From: Mesostigma viride
Taxonomy: Eukaryota > Streptophyta > Mesostigmatophyceae > Mesostigmatales > Mesostigmataceae
Length of the DNA stretch: 64,000 nucleotides
Assembly (NCBI GenBank): GCA_009746045.1
Contig: RPFO01000053.1
Coordinates: forward strand, 1-64,000
Reading direction: 5' to 3'
Positions within the stretch are counted from its first letter, which is position 1, and each line of letters starts with the position of its first letter. Both the position numbers and the translations under genes were made by a program. Of the stretch, positions 1-11,194 are shown piece by piece. The notes under the pieces are model-generated. The model was not told the DNA's origin. It did not search any database and saw only the letters and a list, made by a program, of their open reading frames with translations.

Positions 1-1568
1 TCCTTCCTTCCTTCCTTCCTTCCTTCTCCTTCCTTCCTTCCTTCCTTCCTTCCTTCCTTCCTTCCTTCCTTCCTTCCTTCCTTCCTTCCTTCCTTCCTTC
101 CTTCCTTCCTTCCTTCCTTCCTTCCTTCCTTCCTTCCTTCCTTCCTTCCTTCCTTCCTTCCTTCCTTCCTTCCTTCCTTCCTTCCTCCTTCCTTCCTTCC
201 TTCCTTCCTTCCTTCCTTCCTTCCTTCCTTTTCCTTCCTTCCTTCCTTCCTTCCTTCCTTCCTTCCTTCCTTCCTTCCTTCCTTCCTTCCTTCCTTCCTT
301 CCTTCCTTCCTTCCTTCCTTCCTTCCTTCCTTCCTTCCTTCCTTTCCTTCCTTCCTTCCTTCCTTCCTTCCTTCCTTCCTTCCTTCCTTCCTTCCTTCCT
401 TCCTTCCTTCCTTCCTTCCTTCCTTCCTTCCTTCCTTCCTTCCTTCCTTCCTTCCTTCCTTCCTTCCTTCCTTCCTTCCTCTTCCTTCCTTCCTTCCTTC
501 CTTCCTTCCTTCCTTCCTTCCTTCCTTCCTTCCTTCCTTCCTTCCTTCCTTCCTTCCTTCCTTCCTTCCTTCCTTCCTTCCTTCCCTTCCTTCCTTCCTT
601 CCTTCCTTCCTTCCTTCCTTCCTTCCTTCCTTCCTTCCTTCCTTCCTTCCTTCCTTCCTTCCTTCCTTCCTTCCTTCCTTCCTTCCTTCCTTCCTTCCTT
701 CCTTCCTTCCTTCCTTCCTTCCTTCCTTCCTTCCTTCCTTCCTCTTCTTCCTTCCTTCCTTCCTTCCTTCCTTCCTTCCTTCCTTCCTTCCTTCCTTCCT
801 TCCTTCCTTCCTTCTTCCTTCCTTCCTTCCTTCCTTCCTTCCTTCCTTCCTTCCTTCCTTCCTTCCTTCCTTCCTTCCTTCCTTCCTTCCTTCCTTCCTT
901 CCTTCCTTCCTTCCTTCCTTCCTTCCTTCCTTCCTTCCTTCCTTCCTTCCTTCCTTCCTTCCTTCCTTCCTTCCTTCCTTCCTTCCTTCCTTCCTTCCTT
1001 CCTTCCTTCCTTCCTTCCTTCCTTCCTTCCTTCCTTCCTTCTTCCTTCCTTCCTTCCTTCCTTCCTTCCTTCCTTCCTTCCTTCCTTCCTTCCTTCCTTC
1101 CTTCCTTCCTTCCTTCCTTCCTTCCTTCCTTCCTTCCTTCCTTCCTTCCTTCCTTCCTTCCTTCCTTCCTTCCTTCCTTCCTTCCTTCCTTCCTTCCTTC
1201 CTTCCTTCCTTCCTTCTTCCTTCCTTCCTTCCTTCCTTCCTTCCTTCCTTTCCTTCCTTCCTTCCTTCCTTCCTTCCTTCCTTCCTTCCTTCCTTCCTTC
1301 CTTCTTCCTTCCTTCCTTCCTTCCTTCCTTCCTTCCTTCCTTCCTTCCTTCCCTTCCTTCCTTCCTTCCTTCCTTCCTTCCTTCCTTCCTTCCTTCCTTC
1401 CTTCTTCCTTCCTTCCTTCTTCTTCCTTCCTTCCTTCCTTCCTTCCTTCCTTCCTTCCTTCCTTCCTTCCTTCTTCCTTCCTTCCTTCCTTCCTTCCTTC
1501 TTCCTTCCTTCCTTCCTTCCTTCCTTCCTTCCTTCCTTCCTTCCTTCCTTCCTTCCTTCTTCCTTCCT
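1..1568. repeat. (CCTT)n tetranucleotide microsatellite
   Basis: About 1.57 kb of nearly pure CCTT repeat that starts at or before the window edge. Rare single-base slips (CCTTT, CTT, CCCTT) break the register every 50-250 bases. No coding content is credible; any reading frame here is periodic sequence. Confidence 0.98.
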
Positions 1569-1594
1569 TATGCAGTTCCTGCTGCTGCCTGTCT

Positions 1595-2548
1595 GCCGCC
1601 CGCCCGCCCGCCCGCCCGCCCGCCGCCGCCCGCCCGCCGCCCGCCCCGCCCGCCAGCCCTCCCTCCCTCCCTCCCTCCTCCCTCCCTTCCTCCCTCCCTC
1701 CCTCCCTCCCTCCCTCCCTCCCTCCCTCCCTCCTCCCTCCCTCCCTCCTCCCTCCTCCCTCCCTCCCTCCCTCCCTCCCTCCCTCCTCCCTCCCTCCTCC
1801 TCCCTCCCTCCCTCCCTCCCTCCTCCCTCCCTCCCTCCCTCCCTCCCTCCCTCCCTCCCTCCTCCCTCCTCCCTCCCTCCCTCCCTCCCTCCCTCCCTCC
1901 CTCCCTCCCTCCCTCCCTCCCTCCTCCCTCCCTCCCTCCCTCCTCCCTCCCTCCCTCCCTCCTCCCTCCCTCCCTCCCTCCTCCCTCCCTCCCTCTCCCT
2001 CCCTCCCCTCCCTCCCTCCCTCCTCCCTCCCTCCCTCCTCCTCCTCCCTCCCTCCCTCCTCCCTCCCTCCTCCCTCCCTCCTCCTCCCTCCCTCCCTCCT
2101 CCCTCCCTCCCTCCCTCCCTCCCTCCCTCCTCCCTCCCTCCTCCCTCCCTCCTCCTCCCTCCCTCCTCCCTCCCTCCCTCCCTCCCTCCCTCCCTCCCTC
2201 CTCCCTCTCCCTCCCTCCCTCCCTCCCTCCCTCCTCCCTCCCTCCCTCCTCCCTCCTCCCTCCCTCCCTCCCTCCCCTCCCTCCCTCCCTCCCTCCCTCC
2301 CTCCCTCCTCTCCCTCCTCCCTCCCTCCCTCCCTCCCTCCCTCCCTCCTCCTCCTCCCTCCCTCCCTCCCTCCCTCCTCCCTCCCTCCTCCTCCCTCCCT
2401 CCCTCCCTCCCTCCCTCCCTCCCTCCTCCCTCCCTCCTCCTCCTCCCTCCTCCCTCCCTCCCTCCCTCCCTCCCTCCCTCCCTCCTCCCTCCCTCCTCCC
2501 TCCCTCCCTCCCTCCCTCCCTCCCTCCCTCCCTCCCTCCCTCCTCCCT
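1595..2548. repeat. (CCCG)n then (CCCT)n/(CTCC)n microsatellite
   Basis: A short CCCG-rich stretch (about 1597-1655) passes into roughly 900 bases of CCCT repeat with many CTC slips. Both strands carry long open frames (Pro/Ser/Leu-rich on plus, Gly/Arg/Glu-rich on minus). These come from stop-free periodic sequence and not from genes. Confidence 0.97.
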
Positions 2549-2549
2549 C

Positions 2550-2863
2550 GATCCCTCGTTCGTTCGTTCGTTCGTTCGTTCGTTCGTTCGAACGTTCGTT
2601 CGTTCGTTCGTTCGTTCGTTCGTTCGTTCGTTCGTTCGTTCGTTCGTTCGTTCGTTCGTTCGTTCGTTCGTTCGTTCGTTCGTTCGTTCGTTCGTTCGTT
2701 CGTTCGTTCGTTCGTTCGTTCGTTCGTTCGTTCGTTCGTTCGTTCGTTCGTTCGTTCGTTCGTTCGTTCGTTCGTTCGTTCGTTCGTTCGTTCGTTCGTT
2801 CGTTCGTTCGTTCGTTCGTTCGTTTGTTCGTTTGTTCGTTTGTTCGTTCGTTCGTTCGTTCGA
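2550..2863. repeat. (CGTT)n microsatellite
   Basis: About 78 units of CGTT with a single inverted interruption near 2586-2594 (TTCGAACG) and a few TGTT variants at the right end. It directly continues the CCTT and CCCT blocks, so three different tetranucleotide arrays lie end to end. Confidence 0.97.
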
Positions 2864-3089
2864 TCGAAATCTGAATGAGGGTCCTACCGTGCACGCAGTG
2901 GGTATCATTGGGCTTCCCCTAAATGAGCTACACGACGGGGTGCATATAGGGAAAATTGTGGGGAAAGTGATTGTTCTCTCTCGGTTTAATCGAGCTCGAC
3001 AAGCGCAGCCATAGCGTCATTGTCAAGCACTTCGTCCTGGTGGAAGGTTAACTAGTAGAACTCGATCCGAGAAGCTTGCTCAGGCGTTT

Positions 3090-3480
3090 GCGCATAAAAT
3101 CCTTGTCCCCATGGCCCTCATTAATTGGTGAGGTCGAGCTGGAGGCCCTCCGCCTTCCCCGCTCGCGGGGTAAGGCGGGACCGCCTCCGCTGCTGCTCAT
3201 CTTTGAGAACATGGCGGACAAGATTTCGTTCCTCAGACCCCGCAAGCGGCTTGAGAGGTTCCCCTACACTCTGGACATGACGACTTGACCCTTCAGCGTA
3301 GCAACATCGGCGACGGGAGCTATGGCCGACCTACCTCCAGCTCCGGCAGACAGCGGTGCCCAGGGAAGAAGCCTGTACTTCTGGAAGGAGGCGGTCATCT
3401 ACGTCGACGTACCACAAGCCCTGCAGCAAGCGACCCCCGCGCTGCCCCAGCACCCTCAGCAACCCCAGCCTAGGGGACCA
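3090..3480 (+). pseudogene. LINE ORF1 C-terminal fragment, decayed
   Basis: Read with frameshifts, this stretch gives the same protein segment as the better copy at 48876-49196: an LRLPRSRGKAGPPP block, a middle with ENMADKISFLRPRK, then remnants resembling DLTLAQQQRR and a WRG-like end. In LINEs this is the C-terminal RNA-binding part of ORF1. A stop follows the 'TLDMTT' segment near 3286 and at least one further frameshift is needed. It is followed by an AT-rich TTAATTAATTA tail at about 3527-3575, consistent with a dead insertion. Confidence 0.7.
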
Positions 3481-3765
3481 TAGCAGTCATGTAGAATAGT
3501 AGGACTCCCCAATGGGGGCACGGGTTTTATTAATTGATAAATTAATCAATTAATTAATTTATTAAATAATTAATGGCTTAGCCAACGTGGCCATGTATAC
3601 AAGGCTACACATTTCCATCAGCATTCATCTTCATCATCCTGAACGACTCGAACACGCGGACAAGATAACGGCAGGCTCGAGCTACCATGGTCCGGATTGT
3701 CCCGATTTCTGGCCTGCGCTGTTTGTCTCCTTGACATTTATGCCTGTGATGGGACCCACACCAGA

Positions 3766-3935
3766 TTAAATTAAATTAAATGATAACATGCCTCCGTTGG
3801 GAGATCATGTAGCACATATTCCATGGTGGGTGGGTGGAGGAGGGAGAAGCCGCGTAATCGAACTATACCTAAGTCAAAGCTATCTAGGCTAGAAATTCCT
3901 AACTACACTACTCAGCAAAACGCCCCTTCCTCTTG
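3766..3935 (-). mobile_element. LINE 3' end (tail family Y), minus orientation
   Basis: Contains the reverse complement of the 3' end seen intact at 10700-10860 and 40425-40572: the TTAAATTAAATTAAAT tail, the segment around 'CTCCGTTGGGAGATCATG', then the CTAACTCTAAG-like and 'AGCAAAACGCC' stretch. Only the 3' untranslated part remains, as expected for a strongly 5'-truncated non-LTR insertion. Confidence 0.75.
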
Positions 3936-3949
3936 GTTCCCCACACCAG

Positions 3950-4275
3950 ATTAATTGATTAATTAATTAGTTAATTAATTAAATAAGTAATTAACTAATT
4001 AGACTCGGTCGTGCTCCCGTTGGGGAGTCACGGAGCATTAACCCCGAGGGATGGATGGATGGGTGCAAACAGTCCTAGGCACCGGTCCAATCTATCTACA
4101 ACAGCTACCTACAACATCTATCTAAAGCTATCAATTAACATCTACTCTACTCTAGGGGAGCTGTCTGCGGGCGTGCCTCCGGCGGGTTTGCACACGCGGG
4201 CGCTTCCCCACGGGGGGGCCGGGGGGCTCGTTGTCCTCTATGACCTGGGCCCACTTGCGGGCCTTGTTGTCCATC
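3950..4275 (-). mobile_element. LINE 3' end (tail family X), minus orientation
   Basis: An AT-rich TTAATTAATTAG tail is followed by a segment around 'GTGCTCCCGTTGGGGAGTC', a GGATGGATGGATGGGTG run, and then reversed coding sequence. The same block stands in the opposite orientation at about 5085-5360, so the two form a large imperfect inverted repeat. The coding part corresponds on the minus strand to the MDNKARKWAQVIEDNE-type C-terminus of LINE ORF2. Confidence 0.75.
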
Positions 4276-4404
4276 ATCTTTTACCAGATTCACCAGATTA
4301 ATGAATTAATTAACCTCACACTGGAGATGCAATGCATTAAGTAGTATTCTGAGTCATGTGTTGCCCATGCAGAGCCGGAGAATTACTCTCTGCATGCATG
4401 CTGA

Positions 4405-4640
4405 GATTAAATTGAATTAAATTATAACATGACTCCGTTGGGAGATCATGTAGCACTATTCCCTTGCTAGCTGGATGGATGGAGGTGGGCGAAGCCTCGA
4501 AACCATGCAAACTAATCTAACTCTAAGCTAATCTAATCTAGAAAACCCTAACTATTCTACTAGCTCAGCAAAGCGCCCCTTCCTCTTGGGGGGGGGGCTT
4601 GCCCACAGGGGCTGGCGTGTGAGCCTGGACAATCGTCTTT
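4405..4640 (-). mobile_element. LINE 3' end (tail family Y), second minus copy
   Basis: Repeats the 3766-3935 block with moderate divergence: a TTAAATTGAATTAAATT tail, the 'CTCCGTTGGGAGATCATG' core, then CTAACTCTAAGCTAATCTA and 'CAGCAAAGCGCCCC'. It ends in a G/C-rich stretch near 4590-4640. No reading frame remains. Confidence 0.7.
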
Positions 4641-4795
4641 CACCTCTTCTTGTTCTGCATAGCAGGACTTCCAAGGAAGAGAGAGGGCATGCTGAGATGA
4701 CATGCCCTAGTTATTGCCTAGCCACGATCATCCTCCACCCCAATATGTCCGCACCTTAGCTGCTGGATCGAATACATGGAGGTGCACCTGTGCAC

Positions 4796-4990
4796 CTAAT
4801 GAATTGAATTGAATTGAATTGGAACATAACTCCGTTGGGAGTACATGTAGTGCTCACATATCCCTGAGAAGGGGTAATAATATGGCTTTTAATACATTCT
4901 GGGCTACTTCCTGCAAGGGTAGGATGTAAACTACATGCCTGCTCTGGGTGCACAAAGTGCACCTGCACACCACTATATGTATGTATTCCA
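4796..4990 (-). mobile_element. Dispersed repeat (tail family W)
   Basis: GAATTGAATTGAATTGAATT followed by an 'ATAACTCCGTTGGGAGTA' core and a stretch containing 'CTACTTCCTGCAAGGGT' and a GTGCACCTGCAC palindromic segment. A second copy in the same orientation lies at about 48424-48600. The simple-repeat tail and core resemble tail family Y, so this is probably another LINE subfamily 3' end. Confidence 0.65.
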
Positions 4991-5039
4991 GCACCTAGGG
5001 CGCGGACATAGGGGGGATCGAAGATCATCATGGCTATAT

Positions 5040-5370
5040 ACAAAGGACATGGGGGGCCTAGGCCTCTCTGTGATTTGGAAGAAGATGATGGACAAGGCCA
5101 AGTGGGCCCAGGTCATAGAGGACAACGAGCCCCCCCGGCAGTGGGGAAGCGCCCGCGTGTGCAATCCCGCGGGAGGCACGCCAGATAGCTCCCCTACTAG
5201 GGCAGCGTGCGGCTGCCTAGATAGATGTTGTAGTAAGAATGCTGTAGATAGATGTAGTATGTAGCCGATGTAGATAGATTAGACCGGTAGGACTGTTTGC
5301 ACCCATCCATCCATCCATCGGGGTTAATGCTCCGTGACTCCCCAACGGGAGCACGAGTCTAATTCATTAA
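5040..5370 (+). mobile_element. LINE ORF2 C-terminus plus 3' end (tail family X)
   Basis: On the plus strand the frame reads LSVIWKKMMDKAKWAQV and then IEDNEPPRQWGSARVC. This resembles the last residues of the LINE ORF2 copies at 9653-10711 and 11205-11880 ('SVLRARMIDKEKWAAGI'). It is followed by the 3' end with CCATCCATCCATCCATCGG, GGAGTCACGG in reverse, and a TTAATTAAT tail at about 5360-5375. It is the inverted partner of 3950-4275. Confidence 0.75.
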
Positions 5371-5559
5371 TTAATATACAACAAAGGGTAGGGCATGGCT
5401 TCTCAGCAGAGAGTGACTCTCTGCATAGGCAGAACTTGGCTAAATTCTTAATTAAGGCATCATCCATGGGGCCATTATGGGCGCAGATCTTTTGCGTCTG
5501 AGCCCCAAATTCGGTCGGACCACTTGCATTTGCATGATGCGCCTTTTGTACGCACTCGC

Positions 5560-7130
5560 GAGCGCCAGTACTGTAATCAGTTACGGCTGAAGCGCAGTAT
5601 CGAAAAAATTACGCACGTGACAAGCAGCTATGACGACTCCAAAAGCAAAACGGGGTTTGGAAAAGGAGCTTTCCGGCTCCCAGCCCAACCCACTCGCCAT
5701 CCTCCTTGCCCAGTCGACTGGGCCCGCAAACCCACCGCCAGCAAACCCATCGCCAAGCGCCTCGCCAGAGCCCAAGAAATTCTGCTATGAAACATGCAAA
5801 TGGCGACAGTACCTACTAGACTACGCATGCTTTACGTTCAGCGGCTGGCTGCGACTGACCGACGCACACTGCGCCGAGATATGCCAGTGACTACGCACTG
5901 GAACACAAGCTCCGTGGGCCCGATGGGCCCATCCCCGCCGACATGGTGGATGAGTTCCTCGCCCTGCCAGAATTCAACCATCGCCTCGCCATCATCTTCA
6001 GCTTCTTCAAGCTCACTAAACGCGACCTCATCGCTCGGCTCCGCAACCCGCAGCCCGGCCTGCGCAGCCAGCAGCCACACCGCGGCTCCCTCACCCGGCC
6101 TCGATCTGCAAGGATGACATCCGATCGAGCAGTGCTGGAGGAGCACGTGACCTCAGTGGCCGCTGCCAGGCCGGGAAGATGACATTGATGACTACGTACA
6201 GCGCTCAACACGGTGGAGGCCAAGGTCTCCAATACGGAATTAACCAAGGTCGCACACAAGCTACACTGACCTCAGCTCACGGCGCTGCAGACCACGGCGC
6301 ATGCAAGCATCCGAGGCACATGCTCAGTGCACTCCTCTCCGCCTGCCTCAACCAGGTACGTGGAGGGGAAGTGCGGCGTGCTCATGAAGAAGCTTGACTG
6401 AGCCATCACCGCCCACACCGAGGCCCTGGCCACATGAGGTCCCAAAGATAGCGGATCGAGCAGACAGCCACCATCGCATCCCCGAGCCACCCCGGCAGGA
6501 TGCTGGTGACCTCCCGCCGCTCACCCGGCTATGCGGACCTGCTGCGGTCAGCGACCGCCTCAACCACTGACGCCATCACCAGGAAGCTCCAGGAGCTAGC
6601 TGGAGGACCACCGGCCGCCAGGCCGAACAACGGGAGGTCACCGACCGCGCTCGCCGCGAGTGCCGAGTGGTGCTGCGGTATTTCCCCCACTGCATGGAAG
6701 CCAGGTGAGACGTCAACCACCCTTGCGGCGACGAGCTTGCAAGGACCAGCTTCTTACCGGCCCTCATGGGCCTGGCAGCTAGTGAGGTACCTAGAACTGC
6801 GCGGGTGCCATCGCCTTCCCCACTCACAGGACAAGGCAGCTCCCCCACCAGTCCTGCTCACCTTCCCCTCCCCCGCTGAGCTAGGACAAGCGGCGGTTCC
6901 TTTCTCGTCGCCGAAGAGGTTGCACAACCTCACCTGGACGCTGGACGACGACCTGACCCCCGCTCAGCAGGCTGCAGCAGCCGGTGACGCGACCTGTGGC
7001 CGGAGTACCTCCGCCACAAGCAGGACCCCCAGAAGCCAAAGGTGTACTGTCAGGAGGGGCGGGGACCTGATGGTTAACCACAAGATGTGGACGCCCGCCC
7101 TGTGGGCTGGAATACTGCGTGTATAATAGC
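5560..7130 (+). pseudogene. LINE ORF1-like gene, heavily broken
   Basis: A set of short overlapping frames that together look like one decayed reading frame. An N-terminal part with TTPKAKRGLEKELSGSQPNP and a Pro-rich linker begins near 5630. A DMVDEFLALPEFNHRL segment lies near 5939. A final segment near 6790-7110 shows the VPSPSPLTGQGSSP block and a DLWPEYLRHKQDP block, comparable with the ORF1 C-terminus at 48876-49196. Many frameshifts and stops separate these pieces. The assignment rests on the C-terminal pattern; the N-terminal half alone would not be recognised. Confidence 0.55.
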
Positions 7131-7489
7131 CCTAGCTTGTATCCATTGCCGTCGTCACTGCCGCCATGGCAGCCATGCCTAGAATGTTTGCCTAGCTGTG
7201 CCACCATACCTAGTCTGCACGTGCACCGCTAACACACGGTCAACAACCAGCCATAGCCTCAGCTTAGCCCTTGTACAGCCATGCTACGTCATGGCTATGA
7301 TCAGATTACTTGCCCACGCTACTTGTTATGATATGCTCACATGGGTCTTATTGCACCCACAGCACTTGCCGGATCGTCTATGGCGTGTCCGATTGCAGCT
7401 GTGGCATGCCTCTGGCATGAAGGAGAAAGGGGGTCTCTGCCCTTTCTTCCTGACAGTTGTGCACTGTCATGCAGGGATTAAAAGCACAG

Positions 7490-7790
7490 TCTTCGGTGCT
7501 CCGTGACTCCCCAACGGCAGCACCAGAGCTGGAGGTAGGTCAGCCATAGCGGCTCCCATCGCCGGCGCTGTTGCTGGGCCAGGGTCAAGTCGTCGTCCAG
7601 CGTGTAGGAAGTCCCCGAGAGCTTCTTGCGGCATAACGACAGGCGAGGCAGCTTATCCGCCATGTACTTCAAAGGTGAGGAGCAGGGGAGCCGGGCCAGC
7701 CTTACCCCGCGCGCGGGGAAGGCGGACAGCCGACATCCGCAGCTCACCAGTGCACCCAGAGTAGGTGGCTGTTTACACCGGCCCCCCACC
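7490..7790 (-). pseudogene. LINE ORF1 C-terminal fragment, minus
   Basis: The minus strand repeats the ORF1 C-terminal block: LRMSAVRL near 7730, the RGKAG segment with one frameshift, a YMADKLPRLSLCRKKLSGTS stretch and TLDDDLTLAQQQRRR. It abuts an inverted piece of tail family X at about 7497-7525 (the 'CTCCGTGACTCCCCAACGG' block). A LINE junction or nested insertion therefore lies here. Confidence 0.75.
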
Positions 7791-7799
7791 TGCAGGTTG

Positions 7800-9600
7800 T
7801 AGCCCAGAATGTATCAGTAAAAACCATAGGCCCCCTTCTCGATCAGGGCCATCTGTTGCGTGTACTCCCATGCAACGGAGTTATGGTCTTAACCCCTAAA
7901 TGGTCTGGCTGCCGATTTTCCGCCTAAAACTGAGTTACAGCCGACACGTCGGCCCCTTCTCGGGGGACCAAATGCCGCGAAAACTATTGAGAATTAGGAA
8001 AAGTTTAGCTGAGAAGATCGAAAGTTTATAATTTTCCTCACAGCATGGTACTAGGGTTTGCATACTTCTGACAAAGTTATAGAGGTGTTCTGGCCGGTCA
8101 AAGTACAAGGGGTCAGGGTACTTTTTCACGTAGAACGTGCATTCCGGAAAACGACGACCTGGCCATGGCGGCTTGCGCACACGCATGGCATTTACGTTTT
8201 CGTTCGAATTTTCTGACCAAACTCAGGAAATTGATTTTATACGTCCTAAAGATGATACAGGCCAATTTTTGGTTCGCGGGAATGCCATTTGATAGGTGTC
8301 GGCAGCGTTCTTGCTGGAAAAAACTGCGATCAGGCCGGACGATAGAAACGTTGACAGCAATAACTTTCCGGCGTATTTTAAAGGATATATCGGTTTCTTT
8401 GTACTTTTTATGATGATTTGTAGTCGTAAACGTGCAAGGGTGGCCAGAAATCGCCGAATCTAGCGACCATGCTGCACAACTTTGGTGTGCCGAAATGCGC
8501 CATTTTGCGGCCACCGCCTGGGCCAAGGTAATGCCAGCCATGCCAGGTAAAGCTGAGTTATCGTTTTCTTGTCGATGTTTGACGTTTATATATACGTTCT
8601 AGCTTGTGTAGCACATTCTTTCTTCATTATTCATGCTCTTTCTTGACCATGGCCTGGCCCCTTCCTAAAACACCATTCTTAGATGCTTCCCTCAGTCAGT
8701 TGACCTGCCATAGTGTGATGGTGATAAGTTTTAGAGGCTGTATGGGTTTGAATACCTCCATATATGTTTGTTATACATTTCCCACACACATATTGCATGA
8801 GTGTGAGGCAGTTGGCTGGTCTCTGTGGCATCATCAAGCATGTACCCGGTGAGTAGAAGCTTCCCATTGTCAGCATGTGCCACCAGGTGTGCTGGCCATC
8901 ACCTGGCAAGCTATAGCAGCTTAGGCCTAGTTTATCCTTGCTAGGGCAAGCTGAAATAGGCTTAAAATCACTAGTTTGTTGGTGGCTGCCTCCTAGAATG
9001 CATGCCTTGCGTAGGGTATCCGTACCACGTTACCTACGTGCATGGACAAGGTGGCACCTGCACATAGGTGCCATGTAAGGGCAGTGTGATGATGCAGTTA
9101 TGTTTCCCCATCATTGTGGAAGGGAAATGTATTGTGTGGCATGGTTGGGGGACATTTTTAGAGGTATTAGTAGGTAGTATGCCCACCCCTACCCCTTTGG
9201 TTGCTTTTTACCAACGGTACCCCTATGGGCTGTACTGGGTGTAACTGCTGGTATACCCACCCAAATGATGACCCCAATGGCTCAAACTGTTCAGCAACTA
9301 ATTGTTTATCATCCCTGAAGTGGTAGGTGCCTAGCTCTTACAACATAATTCAAAATGCACATTCTACCAAAAATGAAAACGCTCGTCTTGACCCCCCTGA
9401 CTTTGACGGCAGTTATACATGGCCTACCCTGCATATATGTAAGGTTGTGATATACCAACCCGAAGGGCAACTCATGGACATGCTTGGCCCCTAAGGACAG
9501 CCATTGGATATGGGTGGGTTGGATGGCATCTGGTTTGCAAAATTGTGAAGTTACAGCCGATGCATCGGCAGTATTTCTGCCCATTTAGGGGTTAATGAAT
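7800..9600. other. Stretch without recognisable genes
   Basis: Mixed-composition, AT-richer sequence with only short frames on either strand. I see no conserved protein motif, RNA gene or repeat family member here. It may be old transposon sequence beyond recognition. Confidence 0.5.
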
Positions 9601-9652
9601 TAATTAGTGACTATATGAAGTGACTATATCAAGAAAGAGACAACCAGCGCAG

Positions 9653-10860
9653 TCCTGTCCCCATACCTGTTCATTATTGTCGTGGATCACGTCATGCGCC
9701 GGGCACGTGCGCGCTTCACTGCTCTTAAGGGGTTTGAGCCAGGCTTGGACATCCTTAACGAGCGCGAGCACGGCGGGGTGGCCACTGGCTACCGCCTGGC
9801 CGACCTGATATATGCGGACGACACCACCCTCTCGATCAGTGATCATCGCGCGCCCCGAGCACATTCGATCAGACCTGGCTGGACTGTCTGGGCTTGGAGG
9901 CGAGGGCGGTGGGGTTGGAGCTAGATTAGTGTCAAAACTGAGGCGATGGTGATTGGGGCCTCCAGTCGCCCACCGAGTGCCGCGCCTGCTCGACGGGACG
10001 GAGGTCCCCGGTTCCGTGACCGCTTCAAACTGTTGGGGAGCATGCTCCCCGACACCACCGACGATGTGGACCGGCATCCGCATCGGCCTGGCCTGGGCCA
10101 GGCTCCGTTCGCTCAACACCTATTGGCGCTCGAAGCGGGGCCTGGGCGAGCACTGCAAGCGCATGCTCTTCAAGGTCCTCATCCTCACGGTGCTCACGTA
10201 TGGCGCCGAGGCGTGGACAGTCACGGACACACTACTGGCAGCCAAGCTAGACGGCACAGTTTACAGGATGCTCCGACAGGTCCTGAACGTAGAGTTTTCC
10301 AAGCGTAGGTCATTAGAGTCTGTGTATCAGGGTATTATGCCTCGTATTTCGGACGAGATTAGGCAGCGTAGGATAGCATTTATAGGACATCTTGCTCGCA
10401 CCAGCCAGGTCGACACCGCCCTTGGTCTGGCCGGCCCCCAGCGGCTTGGCCAACCAGGGCGGCATATTTTGACCTGGCCTGGCCCCAAGGACATTCCTAA
10501 AAGGGTAGGGAAACATGCCATGAACTACACCCAGATGTTGCTGGCCGACCTAGTGGTCCCAGCCCAGTTTGAACACCGCATCCACTCTCTCTCCCTTCTT
10601 TGGACTGCCATGCAGAACAAGACGCGGTGGCAGAAGATTGTCAAGGCTCACACGCCAGCCCTTGTGGGCAAGCCACCTCCCCCCAAGAGGAGGAGGCGTT
10701 TTGATGAGTAGGGTAGTTAGGATTTTCTAGACTATAGATAGCTTAAAGAGTTAGGTTAGTTCAATTACGCGGCTTCCTCCACTCCACCCATCCATCAAGG
10801 AATATGTGCTACATGATCTCCCAACGAAGGCATGTTATAATTTAATTTAATTTAATTTTA
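9653..10860 (+). mobile_element. LINE copy A: 5'-truncated ORF2 (RT C-terminal half) and 3' end
   Basis: Starts abruptly inside the reverse transcriptase, at the same point where copy B reads VLSPYLF near 39410. It carries the catalytic YADDTTL motif (near 9812-9832) followed by frameshifts, then a long frame to the stop at 10709-10711. That frame contains KRMLFKVLILTVLTYGAEAW, RISDEIRQRRIAFIGHLART and NYTQMLLADLVVPAQFEHR, the typical thumb and C-terminal region of LINE ORF2. The 3' end (family Y) finishes in TTTAATTTAATTTAATTT at about 10842-10860. Several single-base indels relative to copy B show it cannot make an intact enzyme. Confidence 0.88.
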
Positions 10861-10879
10861 ACCAGCGCAGGCCAGAATA

Positions 10880-11190
10880 GTTGTCTCACTTCATATGCTT
10901 GCATGGGGCATGATGCAGACAATATTTGTAACTTTCGTGCATGAGATTACCATAGTACGCCATGGCATGCATGCCCATGCATGCACATTAGACGCAAGTA
11001 CTTACTATACTTACTTACTTAATTAATTAATATGACTCGTGCTCCCGTTGGCGAGTCACGGAGCATTAACCCCGATGGATGGATGGATGGATCCATGGGT
11101 GCAAACAGTCGATCCTACCGGTCTAATCAATCTACATCAGCTACCTACAACATCTATCTAAAGCCATCAACGTACTGTACTTACTTATGT
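10880..11190. mobile_element. Two LINE 3' ends in opposite orientation
   Basis: 10895-11030 matches the family Z tail seen at 11900-12045 ('CATGATGCAGACAATATTTG', then CTTACTTACTTAATTAATTAA). From 11030 the sequence becomes a minus-orientation family X tail with GTGCTCCCGTTGGCGAGTC, GGATGGATGGATGG and the TACCTACAACATCTATCTAA segment. The AT-rich tails meet back to back. Confidence 0.7.
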
Positions 11191-11194
11191 TCTG

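Noticed and set aside
1568-2908. Open frames of over 400 residues in the microsatellite block
   Set aside because: Tetranucleotide repeats without stops give periodic peptides on both strands; no non-repeat coding sequence is attached.
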